Origin: Leucobacter sp042726155
Lineage (GTDB): Bacteria; Actinomycetota; Actinomycetes; Actinomycetales; Microbacteriaceae
DNA: 64,000 nucleotides
Assembly (NCBI RefSeq): GCF_042726155.1
Contig: NZ_JBHXHV010000002.1
Location: 1 to 64,000 of the forward strand
Direction: 5' to 3'
A model generated the notes under the pieces. It searched no databases, was not told where the DNA came from, and saw only the letters and a program-made list of their open reading frames with translations. The position numbers and the translations under genes were made by a program. This document shows positions 45,218-52,798 of the stretch, piece after piece (position 1 is the first letter of the stretch; the number at the start of each line of letters is the position of its first letter).

Positions 45218-46095
45218 ACCGGCTCGTCGAGTCAGGCCTCGCGGTGTACCGCCTTCGCGGCGCACTCATCGCCGTCGGCGCGGTCGTGCTGCTTGCCAGC
45301 ACGCTGCTTGGCCCGATCCTGGCCGGTATCACGAGGGAGGTACGCCTCGGAGTCAGTTTCACCGGCATGGGCGTGTTGCTCGTTGGCGGCGTCGTGTCGA
45401 TGATTGGACCGCGCCTCATCCCGGAGCGCAGCACGGTCGACGTCACTCCGCCGGTTACGGGGCGCTGGCTCGCAATGAACAGCCCAGCGTCGAAGGTGCC
45501 GAGCCACGGCGTGCGTGCGTATGGCCAGGCGTACGCTATTGATCTCGTCGCCGAGCCAGCTCCCGGCGGGTGGGAAGCGGAGGCCCCGCTCGCAGCGCGC
45601 CCCGAGTTTGGATCGACCGGGGCCATGCGCGATCCCGCGGACTATCCGGCGTTCGGGGCACCCGTCAGGGCCATGATTGAGGGCACCGTCGTGCGGGCAT
45701 CGGGTTGGCGGCGAGACCATCGCGCTCGATCGAACATGCTCGGCATCATCTACATGATGGTCGAGGGTGCGGTGCGGGAGTGCGGTGGCCCGGGGTTCAT
45801 CGTCGGCAATCACGTCGTCATTCGCGGCGCGGACGGGGTGTACGCACTGCTCGCACACCTCAAACGTGGTTCAATCACGGTTCGCCCCGGAGACGCGGTT
45901 CGCCCCGGAGATGCCATCGCGCAGTGCGGCAACTCGGGCAACACCAGCGAGCCTCACGTACACGCGCAGCTGATGGACCGCGCGTCGGCCACGCTCGCTA
46001 TCGGAGTGCCGATGCGGTTCGTGGGCATCTCGCTCGACGAGGATCGGCAGCCCGTGACCGGGCTGCCCCGCACCGAACAGCACATGACGGCGTAG
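45214..46095 (+). CDS. M23 family (LytM-like) metallopeptidase, membrane anchored
   Basis: A 293-residue protein. Two N-terminal hydrophobic helices (LIAVGAVVLLASTLLGPIL; GMGVLLVGGVVSMI) are followed by a LytM fold: first zinc ligands in SHGVRAYGQAYAIDLV (His-x8-Asp spacing), LLAHLKRGSI, and final EPHVHAQLMD. A direct repeat TVRPGDAVRPGDAIAQCG is visible, caused by a short tandem duplication around 45886-45908. The catalytic ligands look intact, so wall or peptide hydrolysis is possible; its link to the P450 locus is unexplained. Confidence 0.82.
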   Translation: MNRLVESGLAVYRLRGALIAVGAVVLLASTLLGPILAGITREVRLGVSFTGMGVLLVGGVVSMIGPRLIPERSTVDVTPPVTGRWLAMNSPASKVPSHGVRAYGQAYAIDLVAEPAPGGWEAEAPLAARPEFGSTGAMRDPADYPAFGAPVRAMIEGTVVRASGWRRDHRARSNMLGIIYMMVEGAVRECGGPGFIVGNHVVIRGADGVYALLAHLKRGSITVRPGDAVRPGDAIAQCGNSGNTSEPHVHAQLMDRASATLAIGVPMRFVGISLDEDRQPVTGLPRTEQHMTA

Positions 46096-46153
46096 GCGCG
46101 AGCGCGGGCGCGAAGTCGGGACACCGCAGGCGACGCGGCGGTAATCTGAGGGC

Positions 46154-47173
46154 ATGGCGATCCTGATCGATCCTCCCGCGTGGCCCGCGCACGGCACGCT
46201 GTGGAGCCACCTCGTTTCGGACGAAAGCTATGAGGAATTGCACGCCTTCGCACGGCGCCTCGGATTCTCCCGCCGCAGCTTCGACCTCGATCACTACGAC
46301 GTGTCGGCCGCCAACTTCGACCGCGCGGTAGAGCTTGGGGCGTTGCCGGTGAGCGGCAAGGAGGTCGTATTTCGCCTGCGGAAGAGCGGTCTTCGGGTAC
46401 GCCAGGCGGATCGCGGCTCGGTCACCCCTCAGCGTCGCCGGCAGTATCTCGTCGATCAGTGGGCCCGGCTTGGCGAAACTCTGGATGTCACTGCATCCGG
46501 CGACGACTGGCAACGCCTCGGCGCGGACTTGATCGCCCGCTGGAACGAGCCCCACCGGAGCTATCACGACGAACGCCATCTCGAGGACGTGCTCCTCGCA
46601 CTCGATCACCTCGGCATGCGCGGTGAACACGTCTCCCCCGTTCCCCAGCTCGCGGCTTGGTTCCACGATGCCGTGTATGAGGGAGCCGCGGGCGCCGACG
46701 AGCGCGCGTCTGCAGACCTGGCGGTGAGCGCTCTGACTGACCTCGGGATCGATGCCCACGTCGTTGATCGGGTGCGTCGCTGCATCATTGCGACGATTCC
46801 GGGCGGCCAGGTCGCCGGCGCTGCAATCGAATCCGCAGCTCACGGCGCCGAGGTCGACCAGCTTCTCGACGCGGATCTCTGGATATTTGCCTCCCTTTCA
46901 GAACGCAACGCCGAGTACGCCTCCTCCGTGCGCGCCGAATATGTGAGTGTCCCGGATCGAGAATTCGCGGCGGGCCGCGCCCGCATCCTGGCCAGCTACC
47001 TCGACCGCCCAGCGATGTACCGCACCACTGCTGCCCGCCACCTGTGGGAGCCTCGAGCCCGCATCAATGTGGAGCGCGAGTTGAAACAGTTGCGCGAGGT
47101 GAGCGCTCGCTTTTCGGCCCAGCCGGCTGATTTGTGCGCCGGGCCACAGATCTACCGCAGCCCAACCGCGTGA
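46154..47173 (+). CDS. DUF4031-HD domain fusion protein
   Basis: A 339-residue protein. Residues 1-85 are DUF4031 (MAILIDPPAWPAHGTLWSHL, SFDLDHYDVS), and about 108-320 are a predicted metal-dependent HD phosphohydrolase (SYHDERHLEDVLLAL, AAWFHDAVYE with His-Asp, then DADLWIFAS). Both halves occur widely in actinobacteria, sometimes fused. Substrate unknown; HD enzymes often act on nucleotides. It is the last clearly native gene before the low-GC island. Confidence 0.82.
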   Translation: MAILIDPPAWPAHGTLWSHLVSDESYEELHAFARRLGFSRRSFDLDHYDVSAANFDRAVELGALPVSGKEVVFRLRKSGLRVRQADRGSVTPQRRRQYLVDQWARLGETLDVTASGDDWQRLGADLIARWNEPHRSYHDERHLEDVLLALDHLGMRGEHVSPVPQLAAWFHDAVYEGAAGADERASADLAVSALTDLGIDAHVVDRVRRCIIATIPGGQVAGAAIESAAHGAEVDQLLDADLWIFASLSERNAEYASSVRAEYVSVPDREFAAGRARILASYLDRPAMYRTTAARHLWEPRARINVERELKQLREVSARFSAQPADLCAGPQIYRSPTA

Positions 47174-47317
47174 CCCAAAGCCGACTCAAAACGCCGACCA
47201 CGTCACGAACGTCACTATCTGGCTGGCACTCTCCACCTCTGTTCGCAATTTTCACCAGGCAGGTTTACCCCTGATAAGCTACGGAAACTGGCCATTCTTC
47301 GACAGCGCCCAGAGGGT

Positions 47318-47665
47318 TTGAACAAGCCGGTTTCCCCTCGACGCCAGGAGCTATCGCTGCGGCTTGGCAAAGAGAAGGTGGCCGAGCTAGTGCGACGCGT
47401 CGAGGCGGGTGAGAGTGCCCCGTCGCTCGCGCGAGAAATCAAGGTCTCCAACTCGACATTGATTCGGATGTTCCGGGCGCAAGGTGTGGTGCTCCCAAAA
47501 CGGCAGGTGACTGACGAGGAGGTAGCCATCATGGCGAAGGAATACAGGGCAGGTGTTACCGTACGCGAGATCGAAAACAAACATGAGTTCTCGCACGGAG
47601 CGGTATTGCGGAGCTTGCATCGCAGCGGGGTTGAGATGCGGGCGAAGGCACCGCGGACGAGCTAA
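47318..47665 (+). CDS. small tandem helix-turn-helix protein
   Basis: A 115-residue protein from a TTG start with AGAGGG upstream. Two helix-turn-helix-like units are visible: SLAREIKVSNSTLIRMFRAQ (about residues 36-55) and TVREIENKHEFSHGAVLRSLHRSG (about 80-103), the second resembling the C-terminal DNA-binding part of resolvase/invertase recombinases. No catalytic recombinase domain is attached. It may regulate the island or be a remnant. The stop overlaps the end of a convergent small frame. Confidence 0.55.
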   Translation: MNKPVSPRRQELSLRLGKEKVAELVRRVEAGESAPSLAREIKVSNSTLIRMFRAQGVVLPKRQVTDEEVAIMAKEYRAGVTVREIENKHEFSHGAVLRSLHRSGVEMRAKAPRTS

Positions 47666-47799
47666 CGGCGCTTCCGTTGCTGTTTCGCTTGCAGCTTTCG
47701 CGGGAGCGATCCGCCAACGTCCTGGCTAGACAGGTCGATGATTGCCTTGGCAAGGCGTCGCACGTCCGGCTTCGGACGAGCGACGGCAGCAATGCGCAC
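47662..47799 (-). CDS. possible 45-residue basic protein
   Basis: A GTG-started frame: VRIAAVARPKPDVRRL then AKAIIDLSSQDVGG and a Lys/Arg-rich end KQQRKRR. The ARPKPDVRRLAKAIIDL segment looks like genuine protein and is reminiscent of small proteins encoded beside actinobacterial recombinases. It lies in the same frame as the upstream 88-residue gene, separated by one TGA (47850-47848) and 16 sense codons. It could be a second small gene or the 3' half of one gene broken by the TGA. Confidence 0.35.
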   Translation of the reverse strand: MRIAAVARPKPDVRRLAKAIIDLSSQDVGGSLPRKLQAKQQRKRR

Positions 47800-47847
47800 A
47801 CTTCGATTCTTCGCAGTAGTAGTTCCCGTGGCTTGCCGTGTGGCGAC

Positions 47848-48114
47848 TCATTGCTCGTGAAGCCCTCGGGCAAGCAGTAACACCTGGAGTGCACGTCCCG
47901 TTTTCTGGGGTAGAGAAGGGAAGGCCTTGGTCATGACGGCACGGTGCTTCAGGGCTTCCACGTCGCTGAACGGTTCGGTTGGAGCATAGAAATCGTGGAG
48001 GTCATGCTGGCATTGGAGCGATACATCACCAAAAGCAATCGCATTGTGGTCATGCCACTCCTCGATGAGGAGGCGACGCTGAGCGAGATAGTCCCTGGAA
48101 GTGAGTCGCGGCAT
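47848..48114 (-). CDS. hypothetical 88-residue protein
   Basis: MPRLTSRDYLAQRRLLIEEW begins a helical, charged protein with DHNAIAFGDVSLQCQHDLHDFYAP in the middle and KTGRALQVLLLARGLHEQ at the end. Codon use reads as coding. ATG 48114 is chosen; the frame remains open to 48180. It is divergent from the phospholipase gene. No family recognised; possibly an island accessory gene. Confidence 0.5.
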   Translation of the reverse strand: MPRLTSRDYLAQRRLLIEEWHDHNAIAFGDVSLQCQHDLHDFYAPTEPFSDVEALKHRAVMTKAFPSLPQKTGRALQVLLLARGLHEQ

Positions 48115-48174
48115 AGATACTACTCGCCATGGACCACTCCCCCGAGGATGCAAGCACATGCATGTCCGAGGTAC

Positions 48175-48203
48175 TTGCAATAATCAGCATGATGGCGCAT
48201 AAA
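48175..48203 (+). promoter_or_regulatory. promoter of the CBASS operon
   Basis: TTGCAA (48175-48180), 17-base spacer, CATAAA (48198-48203), then AAGGAC before the ATG at 48215. One of the most AT-rich stretches of the window. Confidence 0.5.
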
Positions 48204-48214
48204 TAAGGACACGA

Positions 48215-49207
48215 ATGAATACAGAGCAATCCAACACAACTACCCCACGACGCGTGCTCACTATCGACGGCGGCGGAATCAAGGGCGTGTTTCCTGCGGC
48301 CTTTCTTGCTGACCTCGAGAGCGAACTCGACCAGCCGTTAGCTTCCTACTTCGATCTCATCGTCGGAACGTCGACAGGTGGAATCATTGCGATCGCGTTA
48401 GGCCTTGGTGTTCCAGCCGCGGACATCCTCAAGTTCTACGAGGACAAGGGTCCGCACATTTTCAAGGGAAGTAAGAGATTCGGCCCGCTGCGCCAACTCG
48501 TCACCGCCAAATACGATCCGGCGCCACTCAAAGCTGCTCTCAGCGAGGTATTTGGTGATCGAAAGCTGGGCGAAAGCTCGACGCGCCTAGTGATCCCGTC
48601 GCTCAATCTCTCAACTGGTGAGGTCAACGTCTTCAAGACTGCTCACCATGAACGATTCGAACGCGATTACAAGATGCTCGCAGTTGATGCCGCGATGGCC
48701 ACCGCTGCCGCACCAACGTACTTCCCCACGCACCGACTCACGAACGGCGTACCGCTTGTCGACGGAGGCATGTGGGCCAATAACCCCATGGGAACGGCAG
48801 CAGTCGAGGCAATCGGTCTCCTCGAGTGGCCGAAGGGCAGCATCGAGCTGCTCTCCGTCGGGTGCACCGATGCACCAGCCAATTTCAAGGCAAGTCAAGA
48901 ACGCCGACACGGTCTCGTCAATTACTGGGCAAAACGAATCGTGAAGATATTTATGTCAGGGCAGTCGTCGGCTTCAATCGGGACTGCCATGCTCCTCCTT
49001 GGTCATGATCGCGTCGTGCGAGTCTCGCCAAGCGTCGACGAGAACCAGTACCGGCTCGATGGCGTTGAAGGAATCCCAGAACTCCGAGCACTCGGAGCAG
49101 ATCAAGCACGCACTCAACTACCGCTCCTGCGCAAGCGCTTCTTCACAGATACTAAAGAACCCTTTGTCCCGGTTCGCTCACTCGAGAATCCTGAGGTTAA
49201 CCGATGA
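48215..49207 (+). CDS. capV: CBASS effector, CapV-type patatin phospholipase
   Basis: A 330-residue patatin-like lipase with a Ser-Asp dyad: oxyanion loop DGGGIKG (residues 18-24), nucleophile S53 in VGTSTGG, and catalytic D183 in LVDGGMWANN. In CBASS such phospholipases are switched on by a cyclic nucleotide made after phage infection and destroy the inner membrane. The stop overlaps the ATG of a CD-NTase gene (ATGA), which fixes the system identity. No Cap2/Cap3 ubiquitin-like genes or HORMA/TRIP13 genes are present, so it is a minimal type I arrangement with effector first. Confidence 0.92.
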   Translation: MNTEQSNTTTPRRVLTIDGGGIKGVFPAAFLADLESELDQPLASYFDLIVGTSTGGIIAIALGLGVPAADILKFYEDKGPHIFKGSKRFGPLRQLVTAKYDPAPLKAALSEVFGDRKLGESSTRLVIPSLNLSTGEVNVFKTAHHERFERDYKMLAVDAAMATAAAPTYFPTHRLTNGVPLVDGGMWANNPMGTAAVEAIGLLEWPKGSIELLSVGCTDAPANFKASQERRHGLVNYWAKRIVKIFMSGQSSASIGTAMLLLGHDRVVRVSPSVDENQYRLDGVEGIPELRALGADQARTQLPLLRKRFFTDTKEPFVPVRSLENPEVNR

Positions 49208-50550
49208 AACTAGTCAAACATTTCGACGCCTTCCTGAAGTACAAAGTCGACCTGAGCGATACCCGAATGACCCAGCTGAACGACCGCACCACAGCGATCA
49301 CCAACTTCCTCCAAACCGGGGAAGACGATTTCGCGAGCAACTTTGTTGACGTCTTGCCCCAAGGTAGCTATGCGCACCGGACAATCATCAATCCAGTGCG
49401 CGCAAACGATGAGTTCGACGCAGATCTTCTCCTCTATATTGATGAGATCGAGGACTGGGAGGCTGAAGATTACGTCCAGGAGCTTTACACCGTCTTCCGT
49501 GGAAGCTCCACCTACCGCGACATGGTCAGTCGACACGATCGCTGCGTCAAGATCGACTACGCAAACGAGTTCCATATCGACGTCGTCCCGTACCTGGAGA
49601 GACACGGCCAGCACTACATCACGAACCGGGCCGAAAACCGCTTCGAGCTAACGAACCCCGAGGGCTACAACGAGTGGCTCGACGAGCGAAACCGACTCGC
49701 GAACGGTCGTTTGATCAAAGTGATCCGCCTTATCAAGTATCTTCGCGATTTCAAGGACACCTTCAGCTGCAAATCAGTGATTCTTTCAATCCTCCTGGGC
49801 AACAGTGTCAGCGACGCGTCAGTGTGGGGTGACGACAGCCTCTATCCCGATGTCCCGGCTGCGCTCAAGAACATCATCGGAGACCTGGATGACTATCTTC
49901 AGGCGAACGCAACGATGCCAAGCATCGATGATCCCAGTGAGCCTACCGAAAACTTCAATCATCGTTGGAACCAGGACGAGTACGCCAACTTCCGCACGAA
50001 GATTCATGTCTATCGCGGATGGATTGACGATGCCTTCGAGGAAACTGACGTCGAGGAGTCGACAGTCAAATGGCGTCGTCTATTTGGAGACAAGTTCGGC
50101 ACTTACGACACGGCGGTGAAGAAGGCAAACGAGGCTCACATTGGTCGCCAAGGAGTCAGAAATACCGACGAAACACTCTCAAGGAAGCTGGGGATCGCTA
50201 CTCATCCCAACAGGGCATATCGGGTCAAGCTGACTGGACGAATTCCGAAGCGAAACGGCTTTCGCGAATACGAAATTAGCAAGTATGGAAATGTCGCTCC
50301 TCGCGGCAGCACAATCAAGTTTCGAGCAAAACACAATGTCCCTGGGCCAGTAGAGGTCTATTGGAAGGTGCGCAACACAGGCGAAGAAGCGATCAATGCT
50401 GATTGTATCCGAGGGCAGATTGAACTCGACGGTGGAACGCTAACACGAAGCGAGCCAACGAAATATCGCGGCCGTCATTATGTCGAAGTCTACGTCGTCA
50501 AAGATGGCATCTGCGTGGCAGTCGACCACCAAGACGTCATCATCAGGTAG
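49204..50550 (+). CDS. CBASS cyclic oligonucleotide synthase (CD-NTase) with AGS-C-like domain
   Basis: A 448-residue nucleotidyltransferase. The catalytic core has the G54-S55 helix motif (QGSYAHRT), metal aspartates D72 and D74 in EFDADLLLY, and third Asp D126 in FHIDVVPYL. A helical domain follows (to about 310). The last about 125 residues (RKLGIATHPNRAYRVKL onward, with YEISKYGNVAPRGSTIKFRA and GRHYVEVYVVKDG) are beta-rich and match the layout of the AGS-C sensor domain seen fused to SMODS nucleotidyltransferases. It would make the signal for the CapV lipase. The product (cGAMP-like or other) cannot be read. Confidence 0.9.
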   Translation: MKLVKHFDAFLKYKVDLSDTRMTQLNDRTTAITNFLQTGEDDFASNFVDVLPQGSYAHRTIINPVRANDEFDADLLLYIDEIEDWEAEDYVQELYTVFRGSSTYRDMVSRHDRCVKIDYANEFHIDVVPYLERHGQHYITNRAENRFELTNPEGYNEWLDERNRLANGRLIKVIRLIKYLRDFKDTFSCKSVILSILLGNSVSDASVWGDDSLYPDVPAALKNIIGDLDDYLQANATMPSIDDPSEPTENFNHRWNQDEYANFRTKIHVYRGWIDDAFEETDVEESTVKWRRLFGDKFGTYDTAVKKANEAHIGRQGVRNTDETLSRKLGIATHPNRAYRVKLTGRIPKRNGFREYEISKYGNVAPRGSTIKFRAKHNVPGPVEVYWKVRNTGEEAINADCIRGQIELDGGTLTRSEPTKYRGRHYVEVYVVKDGICVAVDHQDVIIR

Positions 50551-50811
50551 CACTCGGTGCAGGCAGATTCATGGCCGGGGCGATGTTCTGGTTACGACAC
50601 AATTGGTACATCCAACAGGGGTGAGATTTTGGCGCAAAACTCGACCGTCATCGCAGGTGCTCAAACAGATTCATCCCGGAGCACAGTCATTGCTCGAGCA
50701 GATGACTCGAACTCGCGCGGCGCTACCTTCCCAGCGGTCGTCAGCTTTCGGTTAGTGCTACAAGTGGTGTACGTGCAGTAGCTTCTACCCAGTGGCATGG
50801 TAAAGATAACG

Positions 50812-51921
50812 TCAGTCACGTTGAGGGTGGTTTCGAACAAGTTGAATCGCTGACACCGAAGTCCAAAAGATCCAGTCCAGGTACTCATCGCCGTAGTCCC
50901 CTCGCTGGGCAGTATCTCCATGGCGAATCATGAATTTGTTGAAGATCTGGAAGAGGGCGTTCTCATCGCCGGAAGTGAACTGAACGGATTTCAAATCTTT
51001 GCGTCGAAGTTCCAGGTAGTTTGCGAGCTGCGCAATTGCCGCTCGACGATCTGTTGTAGTTGCTGCTCGCTTGCGATAGAGCTGGATTGCCTCCGCGACA
51101 ATGTTGTCGCGTTCGGACTTATCTACGGCGACTGCCTGATCAGCCAGTTCGTCGAGACCCAGAGCGGCATGCCGAATGAGCTTGCCCGTTTCATCGCCCC
51201 GACTACCTAGCCTTAGGCCAACATCATACGAGTCAAGAAGATCGTTCACTCGCCAGCGGTAGACAACTCCACCAGACGCCTTATTGTAGTCGTCGTAATG
51301 GTAGCCGCAATCGTTCCAACCATGCATCGAGCGCGTTCGTGGACGTTGAGCTTGGTCATGAAGGTACTCAATAACGGAGAAGAGAACATCGTCCGGGAAG
51401 GACAAGGACTCTTGTTTCAGATCATCTGGCCAAGCGACATCGTACAATATCGCCTTACTAATGTCGGCACCTGGATTTTCATTCCAAGATCCATAGATGT
51501 CGACGCACCCTTTGGGTAGCACTTTAGGGAAATACCCGCACTCCTGCATGTCCTCTATAAGTTCAAGGAAGGCTTGGCTGAGAAGCTTTCGCTGAGCCCT
51601 CGGTGAGGCGCCTTCCTGCCGCTCCAGCCAATACTGCGCACGCTTATAAGGCCTAACCGGGCTGCCATCGGCGATCAATGCCCGCAAGCGCGTACGATCT
51701 TGGTCATCGTTTGAGGCGCTACTGGGCCAGGACGTTGCCAGCGTCGTTGCGCCAGCGACATCAGCATCTGCGAATGCTTCGCTGAGGAGGGCTTCAATCT
51801 TGGCAGAAAGATCTCCTTTCAACGCCAGGATCCTCTTGGCCTCCCATTCAAAGAGTTCCCTTGGCCAAACTAGAGAGTAGTCGAGGCCTGCCTCATCAAT
51901 CAACAAGAGCTCCTGTCCCAT
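50812..51921 (-). CDS. unknown protein in defence island, possible HEPN/Abi-like C-terminus
   Basis: A 369-residue protein, convergent with the CBASS operon. It opens MGQELLLIDEAGLDYSLVWP; the N-terminal half is charged and helical; the middle has CGYFPKVLPKGCVDIYGSW and RSMHGWNDCGYHYDDYNKAS, rich in Cys/His/Tyr; the C-terminal 110 residues are helical with IFNKFMIRHGDTAQRGDY then DWIFWTSVSAIQLVRNH. That RH...Q...Y pattern recalls C-terminal domains of abortive-infection-like proteins, but this is from memory and unverified. ATG 51921 has AAGGAG rather far upstream (about 14 bases). Function unknown. Confidence 0.7.
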   Translation of the reverse strand: MGQELLLIDEAGLDYSLVWPRELFEWEAKRILALKGDLSAKIEALLSEAFADADVAGATTLATSWPSSASNDDQDRTRLRALIADGSPVRPYKRAQYWLERQEGASPRAQRKLLSQAFLELIEDMQECGYFPKVLPKGCVDIYGSWNENPGADISKAILYDVAWPDDLKQESLSFPDDVLFSVIEYLHDQAQRPRTRSMHGWNDCGYHYDDYNKASGGVVYRWRVNDLLDSYDVGLRLGSRGDETGKLIRHAALGLDELADQAVAVDKSERDNIVAEAIQLYRKRAATTTDRRAAIAQLANYLELRRKDLKSVQFTSGDENALFQIFNKFMIRHGDTAQRGDYGDEYLDWIFWTSVSAIQLVRNHPQRD

Positions 51922-52152
51922 AAAAAACTGCCAATCTCCTTGAGGGTATCTGTGACTTCTGGCGTGCGCAGAACGCCTCACCGAAGATGCTCGCATGGAT
52001 CCACCACCGAGTGCACTCCGCAAATTGCGCAGATAAACGGAACACGCAGCGTGCCGTCTCTAGCGCTCATCGGCTCTGGCTCGCAGTCAGCACCGCGCGC
52101 CGCGCAGGTGCGGTAGCTCAGGTCTTCGGGGAGCGGGCGGATCTCTATACGG

Positions 52153-52275
52153 CTAACGCCCCTCTGGCCGATACGGACTCCATCCGCCCAGGAAGGGCTT
52201 CAGGTTATCCGGCTTGGGCTCCCGGATGTCCGGCACCAGCAGCTCGGGTGAGCTGAGTGGGTCGAGCTGCCGCAT
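52153..52275 (-). CDS. possible 40-residue frame or gene fragment
   Basis: MRQLDPLSSPELLVPDI followed by REPKPDNLKPFLGGW and SPYRPEGR: reads like the C-terminus of a real protein. The frame is closed by a stop only 15-20 codons further upstream, so it is either a tiny gene or a piece of a broken one. It lies opposite the start of the recombinase remnant. Confidence 0.25.
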   Translation of the reverse strand: MRQLDPLSSPELLVPDIREPKPDNLKPFLGGWSPYRPEGR

Positions 52276-52280
52276 TATGA

Positions 52281-52530
52281 CCTCCGCATCGCAATGCCGC
52301 AGCACTCGCGTACCTCGAACTACTGCTCAATCCTGGCGAGCTCTACCGCAACGCCGCGGACAAAGTCCGACGCCGCCTTCTCCAGGCCTTCTTCACTCGG
52401 CTCCGCATCTACGAAGACAGCGATACCGTACATATCGAAGCGGAGCGCACGGAGGCGAACAACTCCTTCCGCGACGCGGCAGCGACCGCGCGCAGCCAGA
52501 CGCCGGCGGAGAAATCAAAAACTCCCCGCA
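52281..52530 (+). pseudogene. C-terminal remnant of a serine recombinase
   Basis: Immediately after a TGA the plus frame reads LAYLELLLNPGELYRNA, ADKVRRRLLQAFFTRLRIYED and SDTVHIEAERTEAN, the usual ending of large serine recombinases/integrases (…LYRxAxDxxRRxLNQAFF…). The whole catalytic N-terminus is missing. Its natural end blends into the terminator of tRNA-Gln. It is likely the relic of the island's integrase. Confidence 0.6.
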
Positions 52531-52545
52531 ATGCTGCGAGGAGTT
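52511..52545 (-). terminator. terminator of tRNA-Gln
   Basis: On the minus strand AACTCCTCGCA, loop GCAT, TGCGGGGAGTT (11-bp stem with one G-U), then TTTTGATTTC. A classic intrinsic terminator 58 bases downstream of the tRNA. Confidence 0.85.
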
Positions 52546-52602
52546 CCGATCTTCTGGGAAAAATGCCAGTTCATTTGGCTTTTGGTTTGAACAAGAGCAC
52601 TA

Positions 52603-52677
52603 TGGCTGGGATACCAGGACTCGAACCTAGAATGACGGTACCAGAAACCGTAGTGTTGCCAATTACACCATATCCCA
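52603..52677 (-). tRNA. tRNA-Gln (anticodon CUG)
   Basis: The minus strand folds as a cloverleaf: acceptor TGGGATA pairs with TATCCCA, discriminator G and encoded CCA; T arm AGGTTCGAGTCCT; anticodon stem ACGGT/ACCGT with loop TTCTGGT giving CUG. Its 3' end faces the island, as expected for an integration target. Confidence 0.96.
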
Positions 52678-52720
52678 AAGCGGAAATCCGCAGCTCCAAG
52701 GAGCGCGGCACCGAGAGTTA

Positions 52721-52749
52721 ACTCTACCCTGATTGCGTGGCTAACTCAA
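52721..52749 (-). promoter_or_regulatory. promoter of tRNA-Gln
   Basis: Minus strand TTGAGT (52749-52744), 17-base spacer, TAGAGT (52726-52721), about 45 bases before the tRNA. Confidence 0.6.
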
Positions 52750-52798
52750 AACGAGGTGCTGCAGAGTTCCGCCCGCGCGCGTCGTGGCAACGCGCTCC

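Larger units (their letters stand above)
47230..52602. mobile_element. genomic island with CBASS, bounded by tRNA-Gln
   Basis: Base composition falls visibly (more A/T in third positions, as in the phospholipase and nucleotidyltransferase genes) compared with flanking genes. The right side ends at the 3' end of tRNA-Gln, with the tail of a serine recombinase just inside it; the left side follows the DUF4031-HD gene. Cargo: small HTH protein, small unknown genes, CapV, CD-NTase, one large unknown. I could not find a second copy of the tRNA 3' end on the left, so the left boundary is approximate and the element may be decayed. Confidence 0.55.

Noticed and set aside
44516..45265. Upstream extension of the P450 reading frame
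   Set aside because: It runs antisense through the ArsR-like gene and its promoter; the P450 fold begins after the ATG at 44515.
47174..47317. Left attachment site copy of the tRNA-Gln 3' end
   Set aside because: Only a short chance match (CTGGCTGG) was seen; not enough to call an att site.
47556..47894. Minus-strand frame of 112 codons
   Set aside because: Arg/Ser/Cys-rich shadow text; the alternative frame ending at 47662 reads more like protein.
50557..50921. Two short overlapping frames between CBASS and the convergent gene (50557-50781 plus, 50661-50921 minus)
   Set aside because: No ribosome site, no recognisable sequence, and one overlaps the end of the larger gene; most likely the 3' non-coding junction.
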